From UBA9715 sp964553375 (GTDB taxonomy: Bacteria; Actinomycetota; Coriobacteriia; Coriobacteriales; Eggerthellaceae), in NCBI GenBank assembly GCA_964553375.1, contig CAZKKN010000067.1:1-8272 (forward strand): 8,272 nt of DNA, in the 5' to 3' direction. The notes under the pieces are model-generated. The model saw only the letters and a list, made by a program, of their open reading frames with translations, made no database searches and had not been told where the DNA came from. Positions 1 through 7,638 of the stretch are shown piece by piece (position 1 is the first letter of the stretch; every line of letters starts with the position of its first letter). The position numbers were made by a program, and so were the translations under genes.

Positions 1-1414
1 CCAGGCCCTGAAGAATCTCGGTGCCCAGACCATCGCCATCAAGGACATGGCGGGCCTGCTCACGCCCTATCGCGCCGAGCGCATCGTGAAGGCGTTCAAC
101 TCCGAGATAGGCCTGCCGCTCCATATCCATTGCCACTACATCGGCGGCATGGCTCCGGCCAACATCCTGAAGGCCGCCGAAGCCGGTGCCGCCATCGCCG
201 ACACCGCCCATGCGCCTCTGGCTTTCGGCAACTCGCACCCGGCTGTGGAGATGATCGTGGCCGCCCTGCGCGAAAGCCGCTACGACACGGGCCTTGACCT
301 GGAACTGCTCTTCGAGATCTCCGACTACTGGGAGACCGTGCGCCAGCGCAGCCACTACAAGCGCGGGGTGTCATCCCTCACCCACATGAAGGTCTATTCC
401 CACCAGGTGCCCGGCGGCATGATGTCGAATCTCATCGCCCAGCTGGCGGTCCAAAACGCCGAGGACCGCTTCGCCGAGGTCATGGTGGAGATCCCCAAGG
501 TGCGCGCCGAGGTGGGCTACCCGCCCTTGGTCACGCCGCTTTCGCAAATCGTGGGCACGCAAGCCGTCATGAATGTGATCACGGGCCGCCGCTGGGGCCT
601 CATCTCCCGCGAGATGAAAGACTACCTCTGCGGATTCTACGGCAAGGCGCCCGGCCCCATAGACAAGGAGATCCTGAAGAAGGTGACGGGGGACGCGGAG
701 GTGCTGCCTCCCGACGTGGCGCCCGGATCGCTGGTCACCACCACCTTTGAGGAAGTGGCCCAGGAAATAGGCGACTTGGCTCAGTCCGATGAGGACGTGC
801 TGATGTATGCCCTGTTCCCCAACGAGGCCCGCACCTATTTGAGCAAGCATCGCAGCCAGGAGCGCGTGGATTTCATCCTGGCCGAGGAGTCGAGCAATAC
901 CAAGGAGGACGATTACGTGGACATCAATCAGATTCGCGAGCTTGTGCGCATCGCCGAGGAAAGCGGTGTGGGCGAGATAGCGGTGGAAGAAGAAGGCACC
1001 CGGGTCGTGGTGCGCATGCCCAGCGCGGCAAGCGAAGCTGTGGCTGCTCCGGCCGCCGCCGTGCCGGTGGCTGCAGCCGCTCCGGTCCCGGCCACCGCAG
1101 CCGCTGCCGCTCCGGCAGCCGAGGGCGTCTCGCGCCCCGCATCCTGGAAGCCGGTCACCGCACCTATGGTGGGTACCTACTACGAGGCCCCCGGCCCCGG
1201 CGAGGAGCCCTTCGTCTCCGTGGGCGATGAGGTGGCGGCCGGCCAGACCCTCTGCATCGTGGAGGCTATGAAGCTCATGAACGAGATAGGCGCCGAGGAA
1301 ATGGGCACCGTGCGCGAGGTCTGCCTGACCGACGGCGCTCCCGTGGAGTTCGGCACCGTGCTCTTCTATGTGGAGCCCCATGGCACGTCGGTTCCCGGGC
1401 CCGAAGCTTCCTAA
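1..1414 (+). CDS. Carboxyltransferase-BCCP fusion (OadA/PycB-type alpha subunit with a complete AccB at its C-terminus), 5' partial
   Basis: The reading frame is open from base 2, and the residues before the first Met codon (47) already match the family (GAQTIAIKDMAGLL), so the gene starts upstream of the window. Numbering from Met at 47: residues 1-~115 are the end of an HMGL-like carboxyltransferase barrel with the metal-binding pair H28/H30 in HIHCH. Residues ~116-270 are the conserved PYC/OADA domain with VPGGMMSNL (121-129) and VTPLSQIVGTQAV. Residues 291-325 (VDINQIRELVRIAEESG) align with the start of E. coli AccB. Residues 326-364 are an Ala/Pro linker, and 366-444 are a biotinyl domain with EAMKLM, biotinylated Lys at K409 (1271-1273). 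APGPGEEPF after VGTYY matches the thumb insert typical of AccB and absent from PycB/OadA biotinyl domains. By family the barrel moves carboxyl between biotin and pyruvate/oxaloacetate. With AccC next door a two-subunit pyruvate carboxylase is the best guess, but oxaloacetate decarboxylase, transcarboxylase or another acceptor remain possible. Confidence 0.9.
   Translation, partial: QALKNLGAQTIAIKDMAGLLTPYRAERIVKAFNSEIGLPLHIHCHYIGGMAPANILKAAEAGAAIADTAHAPLAFGNSHPAVEMIVAALRESRYDTGLDLELLFEISDYWETVRQRSHYKRGVSSLTHMKVYSHQVPGGMMSNLIAQLAVQNAEDRFAEVMVEIPKVRAEVGYPPLVTPLSQIVGTQAVMNVITGRRWGLISREMKDYLCGFYGKAPGPIDKEILKKVTGDAEVLPPDVAPGSLVTTTFEEVAQEIGDLAQSDEDVLMYALFPNEARTYLSKHRSQERVDFILAEESSNTKEDDYVDINQIRELVRIAEESGVGEIAVEEEGTRVVVRMPSAASEAVAAPAAAVPVAAAAPVPATAAAAAPAAEGVSRPASWKPVTAPMVGTYYEAPGPGEEPFVSVGDEVAAGQTLCIVEAMKLMNEIGAEEMGTVREVCLTDGAPVEFGTVLFYVEPHGTSVPGPEAS
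902..919 (+). promoter_or_regulatory. Internal ribosome binding site and GTG start inside the carboxyltransferase-BCCP gene
   Basis: AAGGAGG at 902-908 is followed by an eight-base spacer and GTG at 917. It is a stronger Shine-Dalgarno than the one serving accC (AAGG at 1413-1416). By eye, the only other plus-strand AAGGAGG in the window is the ribosome binding site of the acetyltransferase gene at 7623-7629. The position coincides with the domain junction, which supports function, but chance cannot be excluded. Confidence 0.4.
917..1414 (+). other. accB: Possible internal in-frame gene: free AccB-like biotin carboxyl carrier protein (165 aa)
   Basis: The GTG at 917-919 (Val291 of the fusion) lies exactly where the AccB homology begins. 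The protein would read (M)DINQIRELVRIAEESG, against MDIRKIKKLIELVEESG in E. coli AccB. A strong Shine-Dalgarno AAGGAGG lies at 902-908, eight bases upstream. Initiation here would give a 165-residue protein with AccB N-terminal region, Ala/Pro linker and thumb-bearing biotinyl domain, close to the 156 residues of E. coli AccB, directly followed by accC. The match in frame, site and length is seen in the sequence. That it is translated separately is inference: AAGGAGGAC also simply encodes Lys-Glu-Asp in an acidic linker. Confidence 0.4.
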
Positions 1415-1423
1415 GGCGACGCC

Positions 1424-2772
<1,349 letters not shown>

Positions 2773-2776
<4 letters not shown>

Positions 2777-3120
2777 CGGATTTGAACGTGGACGGCATGG
2801 CCATCGCGCCCGGCGTGGTGGAGACCATCGTATCCTTGGCGGCGCAGAATGTGGAAGGCGTCCAAAGCGTGGGCGACCCAACCACCAGCGGCCTGATGAA
2901 TATCCTCGGCTCCAAGCCCTCCACTCAGGGCGTGGACGTGGAGGTGAACGATGAGAACGAGCTGAACATCACCGTGCGCCTTTTCGTTCGGAACGGCCAG
3001 GTGCTTCCGGAGCTCGCCGCTGCGGTGCGCTCCGCCATCAGCGACGCCGTGAATAGCCAAACCGGGTTCAAGGTGGCGTCGGTGGACGTGTTCATCGACG
3101 GTATCTCCTTCGACAACTAG
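2773..3120 (+). CDS. Asp23/Gls24 family protein (YqhY-like)
   Basis: This is a 115-residue small soluble protein. It has the family layout: GMAIAPGVVETIVSLAAQNVEGVQSVG (8-34), a variable middle, then GVDVEVNDENELNITVRLFV (53-72) and GFKVASVDVFIDGISF near the C-terminus. No signal peptide or membrane segment is visible. It overlaps accC by four bases and has GGGAG at 2761-2765. In Bacillus subtilis the equivalent gene yqhY follows accB-accC, and its loss is linked to mutations in the acc genes, so a role in tuning carboxylase activity is plausible. The molecular function of the family is poorly defined, and the yqhY parallel rests on position and family only. Confidence 0.88.
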
Positions 3121-3130
3121 CAGGTCGCCC

Positions 3131-3652
3131 GTGGCTTCTTCGAAGAAACATGAACGGCGCCGCGCGCGGGAGAGCGCCATCGCCCTGCTCTATTCCAGCG
3201 ACATCACCGAGACGGCGGTGAGGGATATCGTGGAGGCCGGGGCGTATCCGGCCGAGGATTTCTACTTCCCCGACTACGCCGAGCGGCTCGTCTTGGGCGT
3301 GGCGGACAACCTGGAGTCCATCGACGCGCAGCTGGCTGCCACGTCTCAGAATTGGGCTCTCGACCGCATGCCGGTGGTGGACCGCGCCATTTTGCGCATG
3401 GCCACCTTCGAGATGGTCTATGTGGACGAAGTGCCCGTGTCGGTGGCTATAAACGAGGCGGTTGAGCTGGCGAAATCCCTGGGCGGGGAAGACGATTCCT
3501 CGCGTTTCGTCAATGGTGTGCTGGGCCGCATCGCCCGACGTTTGGAAGGATCTTCGGAATCCGATGAAGAATGCGAGCCGCTGGCGCCCCTTGCCGGCCG
3601 CACCCAGGCGGCAGGCGGAGAGGCCGATGTTTTGGCCGCTGTGGAAGGATAA
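3131..3652 (+). CDS. nusB: Transcription antitermination factor NusB
   Basis: NusB binds boxA RNA with NusE (S10) in rRNA antitermination. The protein starts at GTG 3131; the ATG at 3150 is out of frame. Seen: the Arg-rich N-terminus HERRRARESAIALLYSSD (7-24), NWALDRMPVVDRAILRMATFEM (74-95), and the C-terminal family signature VPVSVAINEAVELAK (101-115) leading into SSRFVNGVLGRIAR (123-136). The core ends near residue 138, the usual NusB length. A further ~35 residues form an acidic, then Ala/Gly-rich tail with no recognisable domain, probably disordered. The gene starts 10 bases after the Asp23 gene, with only a weak AGCAGG upstream. Confidence 0.94.
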   Translation: MASSKKHERRRARESAIALLYSSDITETAVRDIVEAGAYPAEDFYFPDYAERLVLGVADNLESIDAQLAATSQNWALDRMPVVDRAILRMATFEMVYVDEVPVSVAINEAVELAKSLGGEDDSSRFVNGVLGRIARRLEGSSESDEECEPLAPLAGRTQAAGGEADVLAAVEG

Positions 3653-3655
3653 GCG

Positions 3656-3976
3656 ATGCAACCCACTGATGATACCCCTCAGAGTGCAGCCGCGCCCGAG
3701 GCATTCGCCGAGGTGCGCACGCGCCTGCAGCAGATCGCAGAGGCCGTTGACGACCCCCAGATCTCCTTGGACGAAGCTCTTGACCTCTATGAAGAGGCCG
3801 TGACCTTGGGGCTTCGTGCCAGCGACCTTTTGGAAGTGGGCATCACCGAGGAGGAAGCCCAAGAAGCCTTGGCAGGGGAGGAGCCCATGGGCGAGGACGC
3901 CGAAGCTCGCAACCCCCACAGCGCAGTGAGGAGTGCGAGCGAAGATATCGCCGTCAACACCCCCGTTGAGGATTAA
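3656..3976 (+). CDS. xseB: Exodeoxyribonuclease VII small subunit
   Basis: XseB assembles on XseA to form the single-strand nuclease exonuclease VII. Residues 16-60 fit the XseB helical hairpin: AFAEVRTRLQQIAEAV, then ISLDEALDLYEEAVTLGLRASDLLE, matching the family pattern (L)SLEEALxLYEEG. The match is divergent: the residues after LYEE are altered and the usual Cys/Lys-rich end of the second helix is absent. About 45 acidic residues follow with no known domain; ordinary XseB is about 70-80 residues. The start lies three bases after nusB with GGAAGGATAA as a good Shine-Dalgarno. XseA, normally adjacent, is not in the window. Position between nusB and dxs supports the assignment. Confidence 0.8.
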   Translation: MQPTDDTPQSAAAPEAFAEVRTRLQQIAEAVDDPQISLDEALDLYEEAVTLGLRASDLLEVGITEEEAQEALAGEEPMGEDAEARNPHSAVRSASEDIAVNTPVED

Positions 3977-3988
3977 AGAGCAAAGGCC

Positions 3989-5869
3989 ATGAATCGCATC
4001 TTGGATGTCATAGGCTCTCCGGCCGACCTCAAACTCCTCACCGATGAAGAGCTCCGGATCCTCGCCGGGGAGATTCGCGCCCAGATCATCTCCACCACAT
4101 CCAAGACCGGCGGCCATGTGGCCTCTTCCCTTGGCGCGGTGGAGATAATCCTCGCCGTGCACTCCCTTATCGATTCGCCGACGGATCGCTTCGTGTTCGA
4201 TGTGGGCCATCAAGCCTACGCCCATAAGCTGGTGACCGGGCGGCTGGATGGCTTCGACACCCTGCGCAGCAAAGGGGGGCTCTCCGGCTTCCCGCGTCCG
4301 GACGAGAATCCCCATGACGTGCATCCTTCGGGTCATGCGTCCGATTCGCTTTCTGTTGCGTTGGGTCTGGCTAAGGCGCGCGACTTGCGCGGAACCGACG
4401 AGAAGATCGTCGCGCTCATCGGCGATGCGTCGCTTTCCGGCGGCATGGCCTTCGAGGCCCTCAATACCATCGGGCAGCTGCAAACGCCCCTGGTCATCAT
4501 CCTCAACGACAACGAGATGTCCATCTCCCGCAACGTGGGTGCCCTGGTGCGCCACCTGGGGGCCATCCGGGCTTCGTCGGAATACCGCATGGCCCGCGAT
4601 TATTCCCAGGAGCGGCTGGAGGAAAGCGGCAGTTTGGGCCGGGCCATGGTTAATTTCGGCCGGAGCGCCAAGGATTCCATCAAGCATTTCATCGTGCCCC
4701 ATTCCATGATCTTCGAGCAGCTGGGCATCATTTGCACGCCTCCCATCGATGGTCACGACATCCCCGGCCTGAAGGAGATGCTCCGCACGGCGCTTGATTC
4801 CGACGGCCCGGTGCTGATCCATGCGGTGACGAAGAAGGGCGCGGGATACCTCCCCGCCGAAAACGACCCCGAGCGCTTCCATGGCGTGGGGGCCTATGAC
4901 ATAGCCACGGGCAAGTCCCATCGGAAGATCGCCGGGCCGCCGAAATATATGGACGTCTTCGGGAGCGCCCTGGTGCGCGAGGCCCGCTCCGACGAGCACA
5001 TCGTGGCCATCACGGCGGCTATGCGCTCGGGCACTGGCCTGGAAGACTTCGCTCGCGAGTTCCCCGACCGCTTCATCGATGTGGGCATCGCCGAGGAAAA
5101 CGCTGTGGGCATGGCCTCGGGTTTGGCGGCGGGTGGCTGCAAGCCGGTGGTGGCCATCTATTCCACGTTCTTGCAGCGAGCCATCGATCAGATGATCATC
5201 GATTGCGCCCTGCCCAAGGCCAATGTGGTCTTCGCCATTGACCGTGCGGGCATCGTGGGTGAAGACGGTCGCACGCACCAGGGGCTTTACGACATCTCCT
5301 ACTGCCGCATGATTCCGGGTATGCGCATTCTCACGCCCTCCAACGAGGCTGAATTGGCCCAAGGGCTTCACACGGCACTGCGCCTGGGCGGCCCGGTGGC
5401 CATCCGCTACCCCCGCGGAGAGGGGCTCGGCGTGCCCGTGCCGGCCAACCCCCAGATGCTTCCCGTTGGGAAGGCTGTGGTTGTGCGCGAGGGGACCTGC
5501 GGTGCCCTGCTGGCTTTCGGCGACCGGGTGGCGCCGGCCCTGGAGGCTGCAGAGCTCCTGGCGGCCGAAGGCATCGAGATACGCGTAGTGGATATGCGCT
5601 GGGCGAAGCCTCTGGATGAAGATGCCATCGTTGCCGCCGCTCAGACAGGGCTTGTGATCACCGTGGAAAACGGCATCGTCTCCGGAGGCGCGGGCGAAGG
5701 CGTGCTGGAGGTTCTCGCCGAGCGGGGCCTTGCGGTGCCCGTCCAGGTCTTAGGCGTGAAGGATGCCACGGTGCCTCACGGCAAGCCCGCCGAGCTCTTG
5801 GCCGAGCTGGGCTTGGATGCCAAAGGCATCGCTGCCGCCGTGAGGGACCTTCGCGAAGAACACTCCTAA
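3989..5869 (+). CDS. dxs: 1-deoxy-D-xylulose-5-phosphate synthase
   Basis: This 626-residue ThDP enzyme joins pyruvate and glyceraldehyde-3-phosphate, the entry step to the MEP isoprenoid pathway and to thiamine and pyridoxal precursors. It is full length. Seen: H43 in GGHVASSLG and H74 in DVGHQAYAHK; the ThDP/Mg motif from GDA (145-147) to NDN (173-175); IDGHDIPGL; TKKGAGYLPAENDPERFHGVG; catalytic E369 in DVGIAEENAV; and D426/H430 in GIVGEDGRTHQG. Deviations from the usual sequence are GDA instead of GDG, HPSGHASDS instead of GTGHSSTS, and AEEN instead of AEQH after the catalytic Glu. All lie near the cofactor or active site. AAAGG at 3982-3986 is the ribosome binding site. The stop overlaps the stop of the convergent P-II gene. 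Confidence 0.95.
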   Translation: MNRILDVIGSPADLKLLTDEELRILAGEIRAQIISTTSKTGGHVASSLGAVEIILAVHSLIDSPTDRFVFDVGHQAYAHKLVTGRLDGFDTLRSKGGLSGFPRPDENPHDVHPSGHASDSLSVALGLAKARDLRGTDEKIVALIGDASLSGGMAFEALNTIGQLQTPLVIILNDNEMSISRNVGALVRHLGAIRASSEYRMARDYSQERLEESGSLGRAMVNFGRSAKDSIKHFIVPHSMIFEQLGIICTPPIDGHDIPGLKEMLRTALDSDGPVLIHAVTKKGAGYLPAENDPERFHGVGAYDIATGKSHRKIAGPPKYMDVFGSALVREARSDEHIVAITAAMRSGTGLEDFAREFPDRFIDVGIAEENAVGMASGLAAGGCKPVVAIYSTFLQRAIDQMIIDCALPKANVVFAIDRAGIVGEDGRTHQGLYDISYCRMIPGMRILTPSNEAELAQGLHTALRLGGPVAIRYPRGEGLGVPVPANPQMLPVGKAVVVREGTCGALLAFGDRVAPALEAAELLAAEGIEIRVVDMRWAKPLDEDAIVAAAQTGLVITVENGIVSGGAGEGVLEVLAERGLAVPVQVLGVKDATVPHGKPAELLAELGLDAKGIAAAVRDLREEHS

Positions 5870-6204
5870 ATCGCTGCGTTGCCGCGCTCGCCGGTGCGGA
5901 TGCGGATGACCTCCTCCACGGGGCTCACGAACACCTTCCCGTCGCCTACTTCGCCGGTGGCTGCGGTAGCGCAGATGAGGTCCACCAGCTCAGGGGTGGC
6001 TTCGTCAGCCACCACCAGTTCGAACTTCACCTTCGGCACCATGTTCAGCAGCACCTCGGTGCCGCGGTAGTACTCGCTCCAGCCATGCTGGTTGCCGCAG
6101 CCCATGACCTGGGATATGGTCATGCCCGACACCTCGGCAGCGAAGAGTGCCTCTTTGAGCGGTTCCAGCTTCTCGGTACGCACGATGGCGGTGATCCGTT
6201 TCAT
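5866..6204 (-). CDS. P-II nitrogen regulatory protein lacking Tyr51
   Basis: This is a 112-residue P-II signal protein, which senses ATP/ADP and 2-oxoglutarate and, in the GlnK role, plugs AmtB. Alignment to E. coli GlnB/GlnK is gap-free through the T-loop: Q39 (Mg), R47 (the residue that enters the AmtB pore), K58 (2-oxoglutarate), K90 in GDGK, and R101/R103 in IRIRTGERG are all kept. Position 51, uridylylated in Proteobacteria and adenylylated in several Actinobacteria, is Val (YYRGTEVLL). FGRQKG is CGNQHG here, so R38 and K40 are also changed. AGGAAAGGA-like sequence precedes the start, 24 bases after amtB, so the pair is co-transcribed. Adjacency to amtB suggests a GlnK-like role; I leave the symbol empty because glnB and glnK cannot be told apart on sequence alone. 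Confidence 0.95.
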   Translation of the reverse strand: MKRITAIVRTEKLEPLKEALFAAEVSGMTISQVMGCGNQHGWSEYYRGTEVLLNMVPKVKFELVVADEATPELVDLICATAATGEVGDGKVFVSPVEEVIRIRTGERGNAAI

Positions 6205-6228
6205 GGTTCGATCCTTTCCGTTGTGGGG

Positions 6229-7503
6229 TTAGTCCAGGCCAAGATAGGCGGGATACGCGCTTTCGCCGTGGCTGGAGACGTCCAGGCCAGCGGCTTCTTC
6301 GGCCTCGCTCACCCGCAGGCTGCCGCCGAAGATCGCCTTCACGATGAAGCCCAAGATCAGGCCGCCCACCACTACGAAGGCCAAGGTGATCAGAATGCCC
6401 AGGAATTGGGCGCCGAGCAAGGTAGGATCGCCGGTGTAAAGCAAGCCGCCGAAGTCGGTCCAGGAAAGCTCCGGCACACAGAAGAGCCCTGTGAGCAGGC
6501 CGCCCACGATGCCGCCGATGGAGTGGCACCCGAAAGCGTCCAGAGCATCGTCATAGCCCACGCGGCGTTTGAGCCACGAGATGGCGAAGTAGCAGCAGGG
6601 GGCGGTGATCAGCCCGATGAGGATGGCCGCCCAAGGCTCCACGAAACCAGCCGCCGGGGTGATGCCCACCAGGCCCGCCACAAGACCGGTGCAAGCGCCG
6701 ACCAGCGTGGGCTTTCCCACCTTGATGCGCTCGACGAGCGTCCAGGCCAGAAGCCCGGCAGCCGAGGCGGCTACGGTGTTCAACAAGGCCAGGGCCGCGA
6801 TGTTGTTGGCGGCGAAGGCGGAACCGGCATTGAATCCGAACCATCCGAACCAGAGCAGCGCCGCTCCCAATACGACGAAGGGCACGTTGTGGGGCCGGTA
6901 GCTCATGAGGCCGAACCCCTTGCGGCGCCCGAGAAGCAGGCACAGCATGAGTCCCGTCACGCCCGAGCTGATGTGCACCACATCGCCGCCGGCGAAGTCC
7001 AGCGCCCCTATCATGTCGCCGATCAAGCTGCCGTCCCCGCCCCAAACCATATGGGCGAGGGGCGCATAGATCAAAGGCACCCACAGCACGATGAACAGCA
7101 CCAAAGCGCCGAATTTCATGCGCCCCGCCACAGCGCCGGTGATGATGGCCGTGGTGATCATGGCGAAGGCCATCTGGAACGCGATGTCCGTAATGGCCGG
7201 ATACACCAGCGCATCGCCTTCCTGGGCGGTCTCGGTGAACATGTCCTGCACGGCCGAGAGGCAGCCCAGCTGGTCCAACCCGCCGAAGAACGGGATGGAG
7301 CCATCGCCGCCGTAGGCGAAGGTCCAACCGCAGACCACCCAGATCACCCCCACCACGCCGAGCACGGTCATGACCATCATCATGGTGTTCACCACATTCT
7401 TGCGACGGGAAAGGCCTCCGTAGAAGAAAGCCAGCCCCGGCGTCATGAGCAGCACCAGCATGGTGCATACCAGCATGAACGCTATCGATCCTGTGTCATA
7501 CAT
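6229..7503 (-). CDS. amtB: Ammonium transporter AmtB
   Basis: This is a 424-residue Amt/Mep/Rh channel moving ammonium across the cytoplasmic membrane. About eleven hydrophobic segments are visible, roughly at 6-28, 42-62, 104-126, 130-151, 169-191, 205-226, 234-256, 265-283, 288-309, 324-343 and 363-391. Pore residues match E. coli AmtB: twin His H177 and H327, Phe gate F113 and F224, W221, S228, and D169 in GALDFAGG. No cleavable signal peptide is apparent, unlike E. coli AmtB. The C-terminal tail LRVSEAEEAAGLDVSSHGESAY is the conserved cytoplasmic segment that contacts P-II. AGAAGGGG lies just before the ATG. It is the first gene of a two-gene unit with the P-II gene. Confidence 0.97.
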   Translation of the reverse strand: MYDTGSIAFMLVCTMLVLLMTPGLAFFYGGLSRRKNVVNTMMMVMTVLGVVGVIWVVCGWTFAYGGDGSIPFFGGLDQLGCLSAVQDMFTETAQEGDALVYPAITDIAFQMAFAMITTAIITGAVAGRMKFGALVLFIVLWVPLIYAPLAHMVWGGDGSLIGDMIGALDFAGGDVVHISSGVTGLMLCLLLGRRKGFGLMSYRPHNVPFVVLGAALLWFGWFGFNAGSAFAANNIAALALLNTVAASAAGLLAWTLVERIKVGKPTLVGACTGLVAGLVGITPAAGFVEPWAAILIGLITAPCCYFAISWLKRRVGYDDALDAFGCHSIGGIVGGLLTGLFCVPELSWTDFGGLLYTGDPTLLGAQFLGILITLAFVVVGGLILGFIVKAIFGGSLRVSEAEEAAGLDVSSHGESAYPAYLGLD

Positions 7504-7635
7504 AGCAACCCCTTCTGTCGTCTTCCTGCCTCGATTTTGGAAGAGGTCGTGTTTCAGGGGAGTTTCGGCCTTGTTACGAAACGTTACGTTATAGGCTTGG
7601 ACTATAATCAGGCTTCGAGATGAAGGAGGCAGACC
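7504..7635. promoter_or_regulatory. Divergent promoter region between amtB and the acetyltransferase gene
   Basis: This 132-base gap is AT-richer than its surroundings and must serve both directions. On the plus strand TATAAT at 7603-7608 is a perfect -10 box; no good -35 is found 16-18 bases upstream. On the minus strand TATAAC (7593-7588) is a possible -10 for amtB. Between them, 7573-7592 reads GTTAC GAAAC GTTAC GTTAT as four abutting five-base units, and AACGT-T-ACGTT (7580-7590) is a short inverted repeat overlapping the minus-strand box. This is a candidate operator, probably nitrogen-related given amtB. The regulator is unknown. Confidence 0.6.
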
Positions 7636-7638
7636 ATG
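7622..7638 (+). promoter_or_regulatory. Strong ribosome binding site of the acetyltransferase gene
   Basis: AAGGAGG at 7623-7629 lies six bases before the ATG at 7636 and fixes this start. It is the best Shine-Dalgarno among the clear gene starts in the window. Confidence 0.85.

Noticed and set aside
47..49. Start codon of the carboxyltransferase gene at 47
   Set aside because: The residues before it (GAQTIAIKD) belong to the conserved KDMAGLL strand of the barrel, so this Met is internal and the gene begins before the window.
1030..1140. GC-rich, Ala-coding repetitive stretch as a separate repeat element
   Set aside because: It encodes the Ala/Pro linker typical of AccB proteins, and the repetition is explained by protein composition.
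3092..5371. 759-codon open frame on the minus strand opposite nusB, xseB and dxs
   Set aside because: It spans three well-supported plus-strand genes, has no recognisable domain and no good ribosome binding site. It is an antisense shadow.
7573..7592. Canonical actinobacterial GlnR box
   Set aside because: The half-site-like words are present but abut each other instead of being spaced by six bases, so the site cannot be called GlnR from sequence.
6085..7623. 512-codon plus-strand open frame opposite the P-II gene and amtB
   Set aside because: It is rich in His, Gln, Glu and Ala with no hydrophobic core or motif, and lies opposite a textbook AmtB. It is a shadow.
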